A DNA stretch of 64,000 nucleotides from Salinimicrobium soli (GCF_048323655.1 NZ_JBLUWW010000002.1:186001-250000), one strand, 5' to 3'; numbered from the stretch's first letter, positions 26,081 to 36,079 are shown. The notes: generated by a model not told the origin, from the letters alone. Made by a program: numbers and translations.

Positions 26081-27370
26081 CTACATTGGAGGATTTGGAT
26101 GGTCTTTATCATCCCTGCCTTTTTCCCTTGGAGGAATGGGTGGATTTTCCGGTCCTTTTGGAAGATCAGACCTTCCGGTGGAAGGGCTTTTGTATTCTGC
26201 AGCGTCCTCACGGAATTTACTGACAATATCCCGGAAATGTTCTCCAGCTGCTTCGCGTCCACCGAGTCCGTAGCTTAAAGCAACGGCTACCGCGATGGCT
26301 CCAAGAATAAGTCCGAAGGCAAGTTCCACGATCTCATTTGCAATTCCCATGGTTCTAAGCGCGATGGCAATAAAAAGCGCCAGGGATGCCCAGCGTACCA
26401 CGCTGGCGATGAAATTGTTCTTTTTGGAACGGGTCATCGTGTTGTAGATCAACAGCGAGATGTAATTTCCGATGGCCAGGATGATCAATCCGAAGATAAT
26501 CTGTCCGGTCACTTCCAAAATGTCATTTAAGATCTCGGTTAATCGGGAAAGTCCTAATATTTCAACAGCCGTAATAATTCCGAAGAACACCAGGAAGAAA
26601 TAGATAAGGTTCGCTACCAGTTTAGACAGGGATTGTCCTGCACCGATCATATTGTGGATCTGGATCTTTTCCGCAGTACGATCGAGTCCCAAACTTCTGA
26701 AAAGATCTTCCAGGAAATTAGCCAGGAATTTTCCACCCCAGATGAAGACCAACAGAATGACTGCTGCGATCACTATTTCACCTATGATCTCAGTAAAGCC
26801 GTAAAGAATGTCATTTGCGGGTTCTGAAATGGCTTCTAACTGCAAGGTATTAAAAGCCTGGATGAGGAACGGAATAAAGATAACGATGAAGACGATCTTT
26901 CTGATGATGTCCACCAATTTATCTGTGTCTTTAAACCCGGTTTTGTCGACCCATTTGTCTAAAATGCCGCCACCTATACGAATTAGGTTGGCGACGAATT
27001 TTGCCAGAACATAACCTATAAAAGCGATGAGGGCAGCACCTATAAGATTAGGAATGAACATCAGGAATTCGTTCATCATGTTTTCCAGGGGTGTCAATAC
27101 TTCGCTAATGCCCAGGATCTCCAGAACAATGAGTAGTACAATGATCATAATGAGGTAATAAAAAATATTACCTACAAATACATTGGTGTCCTTTATATCA
27201 TCTGACCCAAAAATGCGTTCATCCCATGATGTTTTCCGTAGCATTTTTACCACCAGTGCTTTCACACCACGGGCTATGAGCCAGCCAATGAAGAGCACCA
27301 AAAGTGCCCCTAAAAGATCTGGTAAAAATCCGACAATTCGATCGCCAAATTCTTGAAAATCATTTTCCAT
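26081..27370 (-). CDS. mechanosensitive channel (MscS-like, conserved TM-helix repeats)
   Basis: A 429-residue inner-membrane protein. It contains several copies of a conserved TM-helix unit with the pattern P-x-L-x-G-A-L-x-x-F-I-G-W/Y-x-x-A: FLPDLLGALLVLFIGWLIAR (~15-34), then FIPNLIGAALIAFIGYVLAK. Longer hydrophobic stretches lie between them. Near the C-terminus FGLILGAIAVAVALSYGLGG resembles the Gly/Ala-rich pore helix TM3 of MscS. The cytoplasmic MscS vestibule is missing: the protein ends soon after the pore-like helix with a Pro-rich tail (PKGPENPPIPPREKGRDD). Such proteins are expected to release solutes under osmotic shock. Confidence 0.75.
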   Translation of the reverse strand: MENDFQEFGDRIVGFLPDLLGALLVLFIGWLIARGVKALVVKMLRKTSWDERIFGSDDIKDTNVFVGNIFYYLIMIIVLLIVLEILGISEVLTPLENMMNEFLMFIPNLIGAALIAFIGYVLAKFVANLIRIGGGILDKWVDKTGFKDTDKLVDIIRKIVFIVIFIPFLIQAFNTLQLEAISEPANDILYGFTEIIGEIVIAAVILLVFIWGGKFLANFLEDLFRSLGLDRTAEKIQIHNMIGAGQSLSKLVANLIYFFLVFFGIITAVEILGLSRLTEILNDILEVTGQIIFGLIILAIGNYISLLIYNTMTRSKKNNFIASVVRWASLALFIAIALRTMGIANEIVELAFGLILGAIAVAVALSYGLGGREAAGEHFRDIVSKFREDAAEYKSPSTGRSDLPKGPENPPIPPREKGRDDKDHPNPPM

Positions 27371-27677
27371 AATTTTTTGGTTTTTTTAGTAGTTAGCTCT
27401 TGAAGTTACAGTAAAAACGACTTAAGCCACAGGGACTTAACAAGAGTTTAGAAAAAAATTTATGAAGATGTTAATATTTTCCAATCGAAATTTTTTGAAG
27501 AAAAATACGACCAAATCAGCAGTAGCAAGGGCTGAATGAGAATGGCAATTTTTGAAGAAAAATTGGAATTATTTTTCAACAGAGAATGGTTAATAAGAAA
27601 CCATATGTGTCCATATGAAAAGTCGATTTTTAAAATAACTTTACTTCTCTTTCGTGAATAAACAAAAACAAACGGCC

Positions 27678-30230
27678 ATGGTTGAAGAATTATTTAGCAC
27701 CCAGACTTATACGTACGATGAAGTACTAAAAGCCTCGTTGAAATATTTTAAAAATGACGAGCTTGCTGCCACTACGTGGATCAATAAATATGCTGTAAAA
27801 GACAAAGACGGCAACTTTTTAGAACAAACCCCAGATGATATGCACCGCAGAATGGCAAAGCAGTTTGCCAGAATGGAGGCCAAGTATGCTGACAGGGCCG
27901 CGGGCAGTGAAAATCTTTCTGAATACGGTAAGAAAAGGGAGGCGCTCACAGAAGAGCGAATTTTTCAACTTTTTAAAGATTTTAAATACAGCATCCCGCA
28001 AGGAAGTGTAATGGCGGCATTGGGTAATGACCAAATGATCGCCTCTCTTTCCAATTGTGTAGTGGTGCCACCGGTGTATGATTCTTATGGCGGAATTCTT
28101 TACACTGATCAACAACTGGTGCAGTTGTTCAAAAGACGTTGCGGGGTAGGAGTAGACCTTTCCGGACTGCGACCTAAGAATGCAATGGTTTCCAATGCTG
28201 CGGGTACAACTACCGGAGCAGTTTCTTTTATGGAACGTTTCTCTAATACCACACGTGAAGTAGCTCAAAACGGCCGTAGAGGTGCTTTAATGTTGACCAT
28301 TGATGTTGCCCACCCAGACGTGGAAGATTTCATAACTATTAAACAGGACCTCAAAAAGGTAACAGGTGCCAATATTTCCCTGCGACTTTCTGACGAGTTC
28401 ATGAAGGCGGTGACCGAGGATACAGATTTTACGCTGCGTTGGCCTATTGACAGTCCCAATCCAAAATATACCAGAAAAGTAAGCGCTAAAAAGTTGTGGG
28501 ATACTATTATCAAGTGTGCTCATAATACTGCTGAACCCGGACTTATTTTCTGGGATAAACAACATACCTATTCCACTTCTTCTTTCTACCCCGGTTTCAA
28601 GAACAGCTCCACGAACCCATGTTCAGAGATCGCGATGCAGGGAGGGGATTCCTGTCGTTTGATCGCAGTGAATCTTTACAGTTTTGTGGATGATCCATTT
28701 ACTGAAAATGCTTCTTTCAATCATGAGAAGTTCTATAAGGTTATTTATGAGACTCAAAGGTTGATGGATGACCTGGTTGACCTTGAACTGGAAGCGGTAG
28801 AGCGTATTCTGGCCAAGATCGAAAATGACGAGGAGCCAGATTTCATCAAAAAGAATGAGATCGACACCTGGAAACTTCTAGCCGAGAACGGAAAGAACGG
28901 AAGAAGAACAGGTCTTGGGTTTACAGCTCTTGCTGATGCTGTGGCTGCCCTTGGTGTAAAATTTGACACTGATGAAGCACTTGAAGTGGTTGACCAGATC
29001 ATGCAAACCAAATTCAAAGGTGAATTTGACAGTAGTATTGATATGGCGATCACCAGAGAACCATTCAAGGTCTTTGATCCTGCTATCGAAGAAAAGTCCG
29101 ATTTTGTGCAGATGATGAAAAGGGAGTTTCCTGAGATCTACAACAGAATGATGAAGTTTGGCCGTAGAAATATTTCTATCAGTACCGTAGCTCCAACAGG
29201 AACTTTAAGTATGCTGGCACAAACCTCCTCCGGAATTGAGCCTGTTTTCATGCTGTCTTATAAGAGAAGAAGAAAAGTAAATCCATCAGAAAAGAATGCA
29301 AAAGTGGCATTTGTGGATGATACGGGAGATGCTTTCGAAGAATTTACTGTGTACCATCCGAAGGTAAAGACGTGGATGAATGCTACTGGAAAAGAAGATA
29401 TTAATGAAAGTGCTTATGCTGGTGCGACTGCTTCAGAAATTGACTGGCAAAAAAGGGTTGAAATGCAGGCCCTGGTACAAAAATATACTACACATTCCAT
29501 CAGTTCCACAATTAACCTTGCGACCGACGTAAGCCTCGAGAAAGTTAGTGATATCTATGTGGATTCGTGGAAAAAGGGATTAAAGGGAATCACCGTTTAT
29601 CGCGACGGTTCGCGCAGCGGTATCCTTGTTTCTTCAGATGATAAAAAAGATAAGAAGGACAACGATTCTGTTTTTGCTGAAACTTTTGCCCCTAAGCGTC
29701 CTAAAAAACTCGGAGCGAAGATCGTTCGTTTCAACAACGACAATGAAAAATGGCTTGCGGTTGTAGGTCTCTTACATGATCGTCCATACGAGATCTTTAC
29801 CGGAAAAATGGAAGATGTATTTAACCTGCCAAGCTGGGTTGAGAAAGGCTATGTGATAAAGAATCGGGATGAAGACGGTAAATCACGTTATGATTTCCAG
29901 TTCTGTGATAAACATGGGTACAAAGTGACTATTGAAGGACTTTCAAGATCCTTTAACGAGGAATACTGGAACTACGCGAAATTAATTTCCGGAGTTCTTC
30001 GTCACGGAATGCCTATTCCATATGTAGTTGACCTTATCAACAACCTGAACCTAATGGATGAGAACATCAACACCTGGAAAGCCGGGGTTGTTAGAGCTCT
30101 TAAACAGTTTGTTGCTGACGGTACCCCTGCTGCCGACAAAGAATGTGGCGAATGTGGCGATCCAGAAGGGATCATTTTCTCTGAAGGATGTCTTGTGTGT
30201 AAGAGTTGTGGCTATTCAAAATGCGGATAA
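27678..30230 (+). CDS. nrdJ: adenosylcobalamin-dependent (class II) ribonucleotide reductase
   Basis: About 850 residues from ATG 27678. An in-frame GTG at 27654 would add eight residues, but family members usually begin close to this Met. Recognisable segments include SLSNCVVVPPVYDSYGGI, RCGVGVDLSGLRP, NPCSEIAMQGGDSCRLIAVN, and STVAPTGTLSMLAQTSSGIE, which make up the ten-stranded reductase barrel and its redox cysteines. The C-terminal part has the TSCPD-type extension and a Cys-rich tail (CGECGDPEG, CLVCKSCGYSKCG). The enzyme converts ribonucleotides to deoxyribonucleotides using coenzyme B12, without oxygen. No cobalamin riboswitch is evident in the 280 bp upstream. A strong terminator follows. 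Confidence 0.92.
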   Translation: MVEELFSTQTYTYDEVLKASLKYFKNDELAATTWINKYAVKDKDGNFLEQTPDDMHRRMAKQFARMEAKYADRAAGSENLSEYGKKREALTEERIFQLFKDFKYSIPQGSVMAALGNDQMIASLSNCVVVPPVYDSYGGILYTDQQLVQLFKRRCGVGVDLSGLRPKNAMVSNAAGTTTGAVSFMERFSNTTREVAQNGRRGALMLTIDVAHPDVEDFITIKQDLKKVTGANISLRLSDEFMKAVTEDTDFTLRWPIDSPNPKYTRKVSAKKLWDTIIKCAHNTAEPGLIFWDKQHTYSTSSFYPGFKNSSTNPCSEIAMQGGDSCRLIAVNLYSFVDDPFTENASFNHEKFYKVIYETQRLMDDLVDLELEAVERILAKIENDEEPDFIKKNEIDTWKLLAENGKNGRRTGLGFTALADAVAALGVKFDTDEALEVVDQIMQTKFKGEFDSSIDMAITREPFKVFDPAIEEKSDFVQMMKREFPEIYNRMMKFGRRNISISTVAPTGTLSMLAQTSSGIEPVFMLSYKRRRKVNPSEKNAKVAFVDDTGDAFEEFTVYHPKVKTWMNATGKEDINESAYAGATASEIDWQKRVEMQALVQKYTTHSISSTINLATDVSLEKVSDIYVDSWKKGLKGITVYRDGSRSGILVSSDDKKDKKDNDSVFAETFAPKRPKKLGAKIVRFNNDNEKWLAVVGLLHDRPYEIFTGKMEDVFNLPSWVEKGYVIKNRDEDGKSRYDFQFCDKHGYKVTIEGLSRSFNEEYWNYAKLISGVLRHGMPIPYVVDLINNLNLMDENINTWKAGVVRALKQFVADGTPAADKECGECGDPEGIIFSEGCLVCKSCGYSKCG

Positions 30231-30249
30231 TTTTTTACTCTCTTATATT

Positions 30250-30283
30250 AAAAAACCCACTGTTGAAAGACAGTGGGTTTTTT
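30250..30283 (+). terminator. intrinsic terminator of nrdJ
   Basis: AAAAAACCCACTG pairs perfectly with CAGTGGGTTTTTT around an 8-nt loop, 20 bp past the nrdJ stop codon. Confidence 0.85.
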
Positions 30284-30291
30284 GTTTGAAC

Positions 30292-30324
30292 AAACCTCAC
30301 AGGTTTTTAAAACCTGTGAGGTTT
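30292..30324. repeat. perfect palindrome, probable dispersed element and terminator
   Basis: AAACCTCACAGGTTTT and AAAACCTGTGAGGTTT form a 16-bp perfect hairpin around a single T, just past the end of the TlpA-like gene on the minus strand. A degenerate relative (GCCTCACA...TGTGAGGC) sits at 32372-32400. Strings of this type are frequent between genes in Flavobacteriaceae (recollection). Confidence 0.7.
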
Positions 30325-30328
30325 ACTA

Positions 30329-32260
30329 TTATTCTGCTGCTGCAACAGAATTATTTTCTTCAGCAAGCATATCTATGATCATGCCCAGCTCTTTGACCAT
30401 TTTCTCATTGTTGCCATCATAGCCCATCATTTTGAACCTGATGTTGCCTTCCGGACCTATGATCACTTTGTTCGGAATTCCCTGGATTCCGTATGCATCG
30501 GCGGTTTCATAGCCGTTGCCTTCTTTAACCGGATCTATTAGAACCTCAAAAGGATAATTATTTTTTTGAATGAAGTCAGCCACATCTTTTTCGCGGTTAG
30601 GGCCGTTCTCAAAGGTGTCTACAAAGTAAAACTGTACATTAGGATTACTGCTATACTTTTCTACCGCGATCTTCATACCCGGAAATGACATTTTACAGGG
30701 TCCGCACCAGGTGGCCCAGAAATCCAGGATGACTGTTTGTCCTTTTAAAGAAGCCAGAGAGACTTCCTTGCCGTCAAGATCTTTCATAGTAAAGGCAGGT
30801 GCAGGCTCATTTATCATTTCCTCCTGTAGGTCCTGTTTCAGTTGCTCATCGGCTTGCGATTCAAGTGAGGACAGGTGATCTTCAAAAGAAAGGTCAGAAT
30901 TATTGGTTGCTGAAAATGCCTTTTTTAGATAGTCTTTGATTTCCGCAGTTCCACGATTATTTCTAATGAAGCCTTCTGCCTTTTCGCGGGCTGTTTCAAA
31001 CTTTTCTGCTTCAGTGAGAAACTGAACATAGCGGGTGTTCACTTCTGCACTGCTGTGTTGGCTAACTGCTTTTTCCTGTGCTTCCACCGCTTTTTCAAGG
31101 TTGCCCATTTTGTAGTGGATCAACCCGTAGGTATCATAATAGGATTCAAGATTAGAGGAAATACTTCTCTCAAATTGCTTTTTTGAGAGGTAATCAGGCT
31201 TATCGGTTTTATCAAGTTGCTGAAGAATTTTTAGTGATCTTGCTGAGAGCTCTTCCGCTTTTTCAAGATTTTCACCTTTTTCAGCTAATCCCCAGGCTAC
31301 CGAATTTAAGTAGCTTGCAGCTTCCTTTTTATCCATGGTTTCTGTAAGTTCCATGATCTTATCATACTCATCTTTTTTTGCAAGATCTGCAGCCACAATT
31401 TTGGCGAAGGTACTGTAGAAGCGGCCATCTTTTCCGAATTTCTCGGAGTATTCATCAAATAGCTGCTGTTTTTCTTCAGGGTTCTTAGCTCCGCGCAATT
31501 TGAAATAGAAAGTTCTTTCTGCCAGTTCTCCTTCAGGATATTTTTCCGAAGCGACGGCCAGAATGGAATCAGCTTTGGCCTGATCTTTCTTAAAGGTGTA
31601 GAGCATAGAAAGCTTGGTGTATTCTTTATCGGTAAGGGACTCCTTGCTTTTATAAACAGCCAATCTTTGGTCAATATAAGCAGTCGCGGCCTCTTCATCG
31701 ATCCTCCTCATCATACTGGGATAAAAATCATCATACTCCTCTTTAAGATCAGGATATGCCTCCAGATCACGACCTATCCTTGCCACTGCTGAGTCTCGTT
31801 CTACTTCCAGGTCATATCTCATCCCGTTCATAATATGGTAGGCTCCTGTTGCCGCTTCACTACCGGCCAACTTCTCGCCATCTTTTGAAAAGAGAGGTAC
31901 CACGTAACCCTTTTTGTTGTTATTCTCATATTTAAGATCCACCATGAAATTAAATGCCATGGCCATTGCTGAATCCGGAATTTGGATACGGCCTACCCAA
32001 TAGTCAGCAGAATCTTTGAGCTCTATATCTTCAGGGTAAAATGATTTGTTTACTAAATAGTCTACAGTAGCTTCGGGCATTTCAGCAGCTTCTCCTGGTT
32101 TTTCATATCTAAGCCGGAGTTCCTGTCCCGGTTGAGGCTTTGTGGCTGAGAGGTGCAAGCGGTTCATCTGCAAACCTGCATCTCCCTCTTTATCTTCCTG
32201 GCAAGCGACCAGAAGAGTCAGAGAAAAAAGGGAAAGTAGAAAAGTTGTTGGTTTTTTCAT
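30329..32260 (-). CDS. TlpA-like thioredoxin-fold lipoprotein with TPR region
   Basis: A 643-residue lipoprotein; lipobox LVAC puts the lipidated Cys at residue 20. Residues ~30-150 are a beta domain (SATKPQPGQELRLRYEKPGE). Residues ~150-470 are alpha-helical with TPR-like repeats (DTYGLIHYKMGNLEKAVEAQ). The C-terminal ~140 residues are an AhpC/TSA-thioredoxin domain (APAFTMKDLDGKEVSLASLK) with the redox motif WCGPC (Cys519 and Cys522) and a cis-Pro loop (YGIQGIPNKVIIGP). Such proteins are expected to reduce disulfides in the periplasm. It stands alone on the minus strand, between the nrdJ terminator and kdsA. Confidence 0.85.
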   Translation of the reverse strand: MKKPTTFLLSLFSLTLLVACQEDKEGDAGLQMNRLHLSATKPQPGQELRLRYEKPGEAAEMPEATVDYLVNKSFYPEDIELKDSADYWVGRIQIPDSAMAMAFNFMVDLKYENNNKKGYVVPLFSKDGEKLAGSEAATGAYHIMNGMRYDLEVERDSAVARIGRDLEAYPDLKEEYDDFYPSMMRRIDEEAATAYIDQRLAVYKSKESLTDKEYTKLSMLYTFKKDQAKADSILAVASEKYPEGELAERTFYFKLRGAKNPEEKQQLFDEYSEKFGKDGRFYSTFAKIVAADLAKKDEYDKIMELTETMDKKEAASYLNSVAWGLAEKGENLEKAEELSARSLKILQQLDKTDKPDYLSKKQFERSISSNLESYYDTYGLIHYKMGNLEKAVEAQEKAVSQHSSAEVNTRYVQFLTEAEKFETAREKAEGFIRNNRGTAEIKDYLKKAFSATNNSDLSFEDHLSSLESQADEQLKQDLQEEMINEPAPAFTMKDLDGKEVSLASLKGQTVILDFWATWCGPCKMSFPGMKIAVEKYSSNPNVQFYFVDTFENGPNREKDVADFIQKNNYPFEVLIDPVKEGNGYETADAYGIQGIPNKVIIGPEGNIRFKMMGYDGNNEKMVKELGMIIDMLAEENNSVAAAE

Positions 32261-32366
32261 ATTTGAGATAGGTTATTTTAGTTGAGCCGTTAAAATAGGA
32301 ATTTTTTAACAATTGTAGGAATTAGCGCTCGACTAAAGAATTACTGCCAAGCGCCGAGAATAACCT

Positions 32367-32400
32367 AAAAAGCCTCACAAGATTTAGAAACATGTGAGGC
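32367..32400 (-). terminator. intrinsic terminator of kdsA
   Basis: On the minus strand GCCTCACATG...TTGTGAGGC forms a stem-loop followed by TTTTTAGG, 24 bp past the kdsA stop codon. Confidence 0.7.
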
Positions 32401-32423
32401 CTGTAAGAAATTAGATCGAACAG

Positions 32424-33242
32424 TTAGAAAGAATTGATCGTCTTCCTGATTGTTGTTAAGTTCGAGAGCAGTAGCTCAAGATATTGAATATCCAGCATGT
32501 TGGCTCCGTCACTTTTTGCGTTTGCAGGATCAAAATGAGTTTCAATGAAGATCCCGTCTGCACCTGTAGCGATACCGGCGCGTGCAATTGTTTCGATCAT
32601 ATCCGGTCTTCCTCCCGTCACTCCGCTGCTCTGATTTGGCTGCTGAAGGGAATGTGTCACATCAAGCACTGTTGGCGCAAATTGACGCATGGTAGGAATA
32701 CCTCGAAAATCTACTATCATATCCTGATACCCGAACATGGTACCGCGGTCTGTGACCATCACCTGTTCATTATTACAGTCGGTTACTTTTGTGACTGCGT
32801 GTTTCATACTTTCAGGGCTCATAAATTGCCCTTTTTTCAGGTTAACCACTTTTCCGGTTTCGGCGGCAGCTACCACCAGGTCTGTCTGCCTAACCAGGAA
32901 TGCAGGTATCTGAAGAACGTCCACATATTCTGCAGCCATGGCAGCGTCACTCACTTCATGAATGTCAGTCACCGTAGGTATCTTAAAAGTTTCAGAAACC
33001 TTCCGAAGGATCTTCAAGGCCTTTTCGTCTCCAATACCTGTAAAACTATCTATACGACTACGGTTCGCTTTCTTGAAGGAACCTTTGAATATGTAGGGGA
33101 TCTGTAACTTATCGGTAATACCAACTATAGTTTCAGCTATTCGCAGGGCCATGTCTTCACCTTCAATGGCGCAGGGACCAGCGAGCAGGAAGAAATTATC
33201 TGAATCAGTGTGCTGTAACTGTGGAATTTTGTTCAGTTTCAT
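32424..33242 (-). CDS. kdsA: 3-deoxy-8-phosphooctulonate synthase
   Basis: 272 residues, the usual length. It condenses phosphoenolpyruvate with arabinose 5-phosphate to give KDO-8-phosphate, the first committed step to the KDO sugar of lipopolysaccharide. Family motifs are all present: LLAGPCAIEGEDMALRIAE, FKGSFKKANRSRIDSFTGIG, PTVTDIHEV, LVVAAAETGKVVNLKKGQFM, and IFIETHFDPANAKSDGANML. A TATCTTTG box lies 21 bp before the ATG, giving a short leader. Its gene stands alone; other KDO/LPS genes are not in this window. Confidence 0.95.
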   Translation of the reverse strand: MKLNKIPQLQHTDSDNFFLLAGPCAIEGEDMALRIAETIVGITDKLQIPYIFKGSFKKANRSRIDSFTGIGDEKALKILRKVSETFKIPTVTDIHEVSDAAMAAEYVDVLQIPAFLVRQTDLVVAAAETGKVVNLKKGQFMSPESMKHAVTKVTDCNNEQVMVTDRGTMFGYQDMIVDFRGIPTMRQFAPTVLDVTHSLQQPNQSSGVTGGRPDMIETIARAGIATGADGIFIETHFDPANAKSDGANMLDIQYLELLLSNLTTIRKTINSF

Positions 33243-33262
33243 AAATTAAAAAAATTTGAGTA

Positions 33263-33270
33263 CAAAGATA
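33263..33270 (-). promoter_or_regulatory. -7 box (TATCTTTG) of kdsA
   Basis: A perfect TAnnTTTG match on the minus strand, 21 bp upstream of the kdsA ATG (33242). Confidence 0.65.
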
Positions 33271-33319
33271 CCTTTTTAGTTGATTAAAGAAATCTCACTC
33301 AAATTTTTAGTCTATGCGC

Positions 33320-33904
33320 TTATTGATCTATTAGATACTCCATACCACCTTCTTCCTCTTCTTTTAAAGGAGGTTGAATGTCATATCCAAGTGCTCTAAT
33401 TATGAGGTGATTGTCATAATAAAAAAATACCTGTGACACCTTATCCTGTCTAAAGTGCATGGCTACGTGATAAGGAAAACTAATTGTATCCCCGTTAGGA
33501 TAGTGAAGGGTGTTACGGCCCCAATGCAGGATCCATTCACCTTCTCTGGGTCCTTCAGGTACCTGCACGCCCAACCAAACACCGTCTTCGTTGAGAACGG
33601 GAATGGCAGTTTCACGGCCTTTTTTCCAGTAATTTATGGTTTGCTCAACATTCAGGCTGTCATAACTGCCCAGATTGTAGAACCGGGCATCTGCGGTAAC
33701 ATTCTTCTTAAGCATCTCCCAATTTCCGGTTTCATAAGCTTTTACAGTAGCTTTAGCAGTTTCAAGATCCTGGTCGTATCCTGGAAAATCAAGTGTCACT
33801 TTCCCATCAATCTGTGCTGTTGTGATACTTCCAAAACTGAGAAAAAACAATCCCATTAAAAATATCATTCGCACCTTAAGTCCTATTTTGTCCTTCTTTT
33901 TCAT
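33320..33904 (-). CDS. exported SnoaL/NTF2-like protein of unknown function
   Basis: A 194-residue protein with a signal peptide (IFLMGLFFLSFGSITTAQ); Met12 is an alternative start closer to the hydrophobic core. The mature part looks like an NTF2-like cone: an N-terminal helix with YETGNWEMLKKNVTADARFY, then strands WLGVQVPEGPREGEWILHWG and FPYHVAMHFRQDKVSQVFFY, which is the common DUF4440/SnoaL order. The C-terminus is acidic (KEEEEGG). There is no catalytic signature, so the role is unknown. It is 78 bp upstream of kdsA on the same strand, but kdsA has its own promoter box. Confidence 0.6.
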   Translation of the reverse strand: MKKKDKIGLKVRMIFLMGLFFLSFGSITTAQIDGKVTLDFPGYDQDLETAKATVKAYETGNWEMLKKNVTADARFYNLGSYDSLNVEQTINYWKKGRETAIPVLNEDGVWLGVQVPEGPREGEWILHWGRNTLHYPNGDTISFPYHVAMHFRQDKVSQVFFYYDNHLIIRALGYDIQPPLKEEEEGGMEYLIDQ

Positions 33905-34175
33905 AAGCTTTCTGTTTTTACTGGGGAGGTGTTAATCGCGATTATAATGACTTAAAGATAAGGATATTAGGTGATAATAGGAATTTCAAAATCATAAAAT
34001 ATGAGGAAAATCAGCTTTTCATGCCTTTTATGTTAGTGATTTAACTCTTTTAAAATGAATAATGAAAAATTTCCCTTTTTATAGATATGTAATTACATAA
34101 TTATCAATCGATTAGCTGCTCATCAATTTTAGAAAGAATTGCTGTGGGAGCTGTTTTTTTCGGAAAAAATAAACG

Positions 34176-34183
34176 TACCTTTG
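34176..34183 (+). promoter_or_regulatory. -7 box (TACCTTTG) of typA
   Basis: A perfect TAnnTTTG box 25 bp upstream of the typA ATG. The gap 33905-34207 (303 bp) holds this promoter and AT-rich sequence; I see no gene or stable RNA structure in it. Confidence 0.65.
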
Positions 34184-34207
34184 CAGCCTTAAAAATCAGG
34201 CGTTTAT

Positions 34208-36007
34208 ATGACAGCTATTAAAAACATTGCGATCATCGCACACGTTGACCACGGAAAGACCACATTGGTAGATAAAATCATGTACCATTGTCAACTTTTC
34301 AGGGAAAACGAAAATACCGGAGATCTTATTCTGGACAACAACGATCTGGAGCGTGAAAGAGGAATTACCATCACTTCCAAGAACGTTTCCGTAGTATATA
34401 AGGACACTAAAATTAATATTATTGATACTCCTGGTCACGCCGACTTTGGAGGAGAAGTAGAAAGGGTGCTAAACATGGCCGACGGAGTATTACTTCTGGT
34501 TGATGCCTTTGAAGGACCCATGCCGCAGACACGTTTTGTATTGCAAAAAGCTATCGATCTTGGATTGAAGCCTTGTGTGGTGGTTAACAAAGTTGATAAG
34601 GAAAACTGTACTCCCGAGGAAGTTCATGAAAAGGTATTCGACCTGATGTTTGAACTGGGAGCTGAAGAGTGGCAGTTAGATTTCCCAACCGTGTATGGTT
34701 CAGCCAAGAATAACTGGATGAGTGACGACTGGAGAAATCAAACCGAAAATATCGAGCCTTTGCTGGATATGGTTATCGAACATATCCCTTCTCCTAAGAT
34801 TGAAGAGGGAACTTCTCAAATGTTGATCACTTCCCTTGACTTTTCTTCCTTTACCGGGCGAATCGCCATCGGGCGTCTTCAACGTGGGACTTTAAAAGAA
34901 GGAATGCAGGTTTCTCTTGTAAAACGTGACGGAACCATTAAAAAAACAAAGATCAAAGAACTTCACACTTTTGAAGGTTTAGGCCGTAGAAAAATTGATG
35001 AGGTACAGGCAGGTGATATTTGTGCTATTGTTGGACTTGAAGGATTTGAAATTGGTGATACTGTTGCCGATATCGAAAATCCTGAAGGGTTGAAGACCAT
35101 CGCAATTGATGAGCCAACCATGAGCATGTTGTTCACGATCAACGATTCTCCTTTCTTCGGAAAAGATGGAAAGTTCGTGACCTCAAGACACATCAAGGAA
35201 CGCCTGATGAAAGAGCTTGAGAAGAACCTTGCTCTAAGAGTTGAAGAAACTGATAGTGCCGATAAATTCATGGTCTACGGGCGTGGGGTACTTCACTTAT
35301 CTGTTCTTATTGAAACCATGCGTCGTGAAGGCTACGAGCTACAGATTGGACAGCCACAGGTAATTATAAAGGAAATTGACGGAGTGAAATGTGAGCCTAT
35401 TGAAGAGCTTACTATTGACCTTCCGGAAGATGTTTCAGGAAAAGCCGTTGAAATGGTGACCATGCGTAAAGGTGAAATGCTGAGCATGGAAGGAAAAGGA
35501 GAAAGGATGACCATCCAGTTCCAGATCCCTTCCCGCGGAATTATTGGTCTTCGTAACCAGTTGTTGACTGCAACTGCCGGAGAAGCTATCATGGCTCACC
35601 GTTATAAAGAGTATCAGCCGTTGAAAGGTGGAATTCCGGAGCGTCAAAACGGTTCTTTGGTTTCTATGGAAAAAGGAAAAGCTATTCCTTATTCTATCGA
35701 CAAACTTCAGGATAGAGGTAAGTTCTTTGTTGATCCGGGAGAGGATATTTACGAAGGGCAGGTGATTGGTGAGAACTCCCGCCAGGATGATATGGTGGTG
35801 AACATTACCAAGACCAAAAAACTTTCTAACGTGCGTTCTTCGGGAGCTGATGACAAGGCCAAGATCGTTCCTGCGATCAAATTCTCTTTAGAAGAAGCTT
35901 TGGAATACATACAGAAAGATGAATATGTGGAGGTGACTCCGCACTTTTTACGCCTTCGGAAGATCTATCTTACCGAGAATGAGCGTAAAAGAAATAAAAC
36001 GATCTAA
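34208..36007 (+). CDS. typA: ribosome-associated GTPase TypA/BipA
   Basis: 599 residues, the full family length. All GTPase motifs are in place: G1 AHVDHGKTTLVDKI, G2 ERGITI, G3 DTPGHADF, G4 NKVDKEN, followed by EF-G-like domains II, III and V and the BipA-specific C-terminus (GDDMVVNITK-like segment, VTPHFLRLRKIYLTENERKR). BipA binds the ribosome at low temperature or stress and assists 50S assembly. It is single, with its own promoter box and a strong terminator just after the stop codon. Confidence 0.96.
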   Translation: MTAIKNIAIIAHVDHGKTTLVDKIMYHCQLFRENENTGDLILDNNDLERERGITITSKNVSVVYKDTKINIIDTPGHADFGGEVERVLNMADGVLLLVDAFEGPMPQTRFVLQKAIDLGLKPCVVVNKVDKENCTPEEVHEKVFDLMFELGAEEWQLDFPTVYGSAKNNWMSDDWRNQTENIEPLLDMVIEHIPSPKIEEGTSQMLITSLDFSSFTGRIAIGRLQRGTLKEGMQVSLVKRDGTIKKTKIKELHTFEGLGRRKIDEVQAGDICAIVGLEGFEIGDTVADIENPEGLKTIAIDEPTMSMLFTINDSPFFGKDGKFVTSRHIKERLMKELEKNLALRVEETDSADKFMVYGRGVLHLSVLIETMRREGYELQIGQPQVIIKEIDGVKCEPIEELTIDLPEDVSGKAVEMVTMRKGEMLSMEGKGERMTIQFQIPSRGIIGLRNQLLTATAGEAIMAHRYKEYQPLKGGIPERQNGSLVSMEKGKAIPYSIDKLQDRGKFFVDPGEDIYEGQVIGENSRQDDMVVNITKTKKLSNVRSSGADDKAKIVPAIKFSLEEALEYIQKDEYVEVTPHFLRLRKIYLTENERKRNKTI

Positions 36008-36025
36008 TATTAGATCCTGATCTCT

Positions 36026-36062
36026 AAAAGCTGTCAAAGTCTTACCTTTGACAGCTTTTTAA
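36026..36062 (+). terminator. intrinsic terminator of typA
   Basis: AAAAGCTGTCAAAG pairs with CTTTGACAGCTTTT around a 6-nt loop, with a T run, 19 bp past the stop codon. Confidence 0.85.
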
Positions 36063-36079
36063 TTTATACGAGATACGAT

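Noticed and set aside
27371..27677. Cobalamin riboswitch upstream of the B12-dependent reductase
   Set aside because: I looked for a conserved B12-box and a long structured leader and found neither; a covariance search would settle it.
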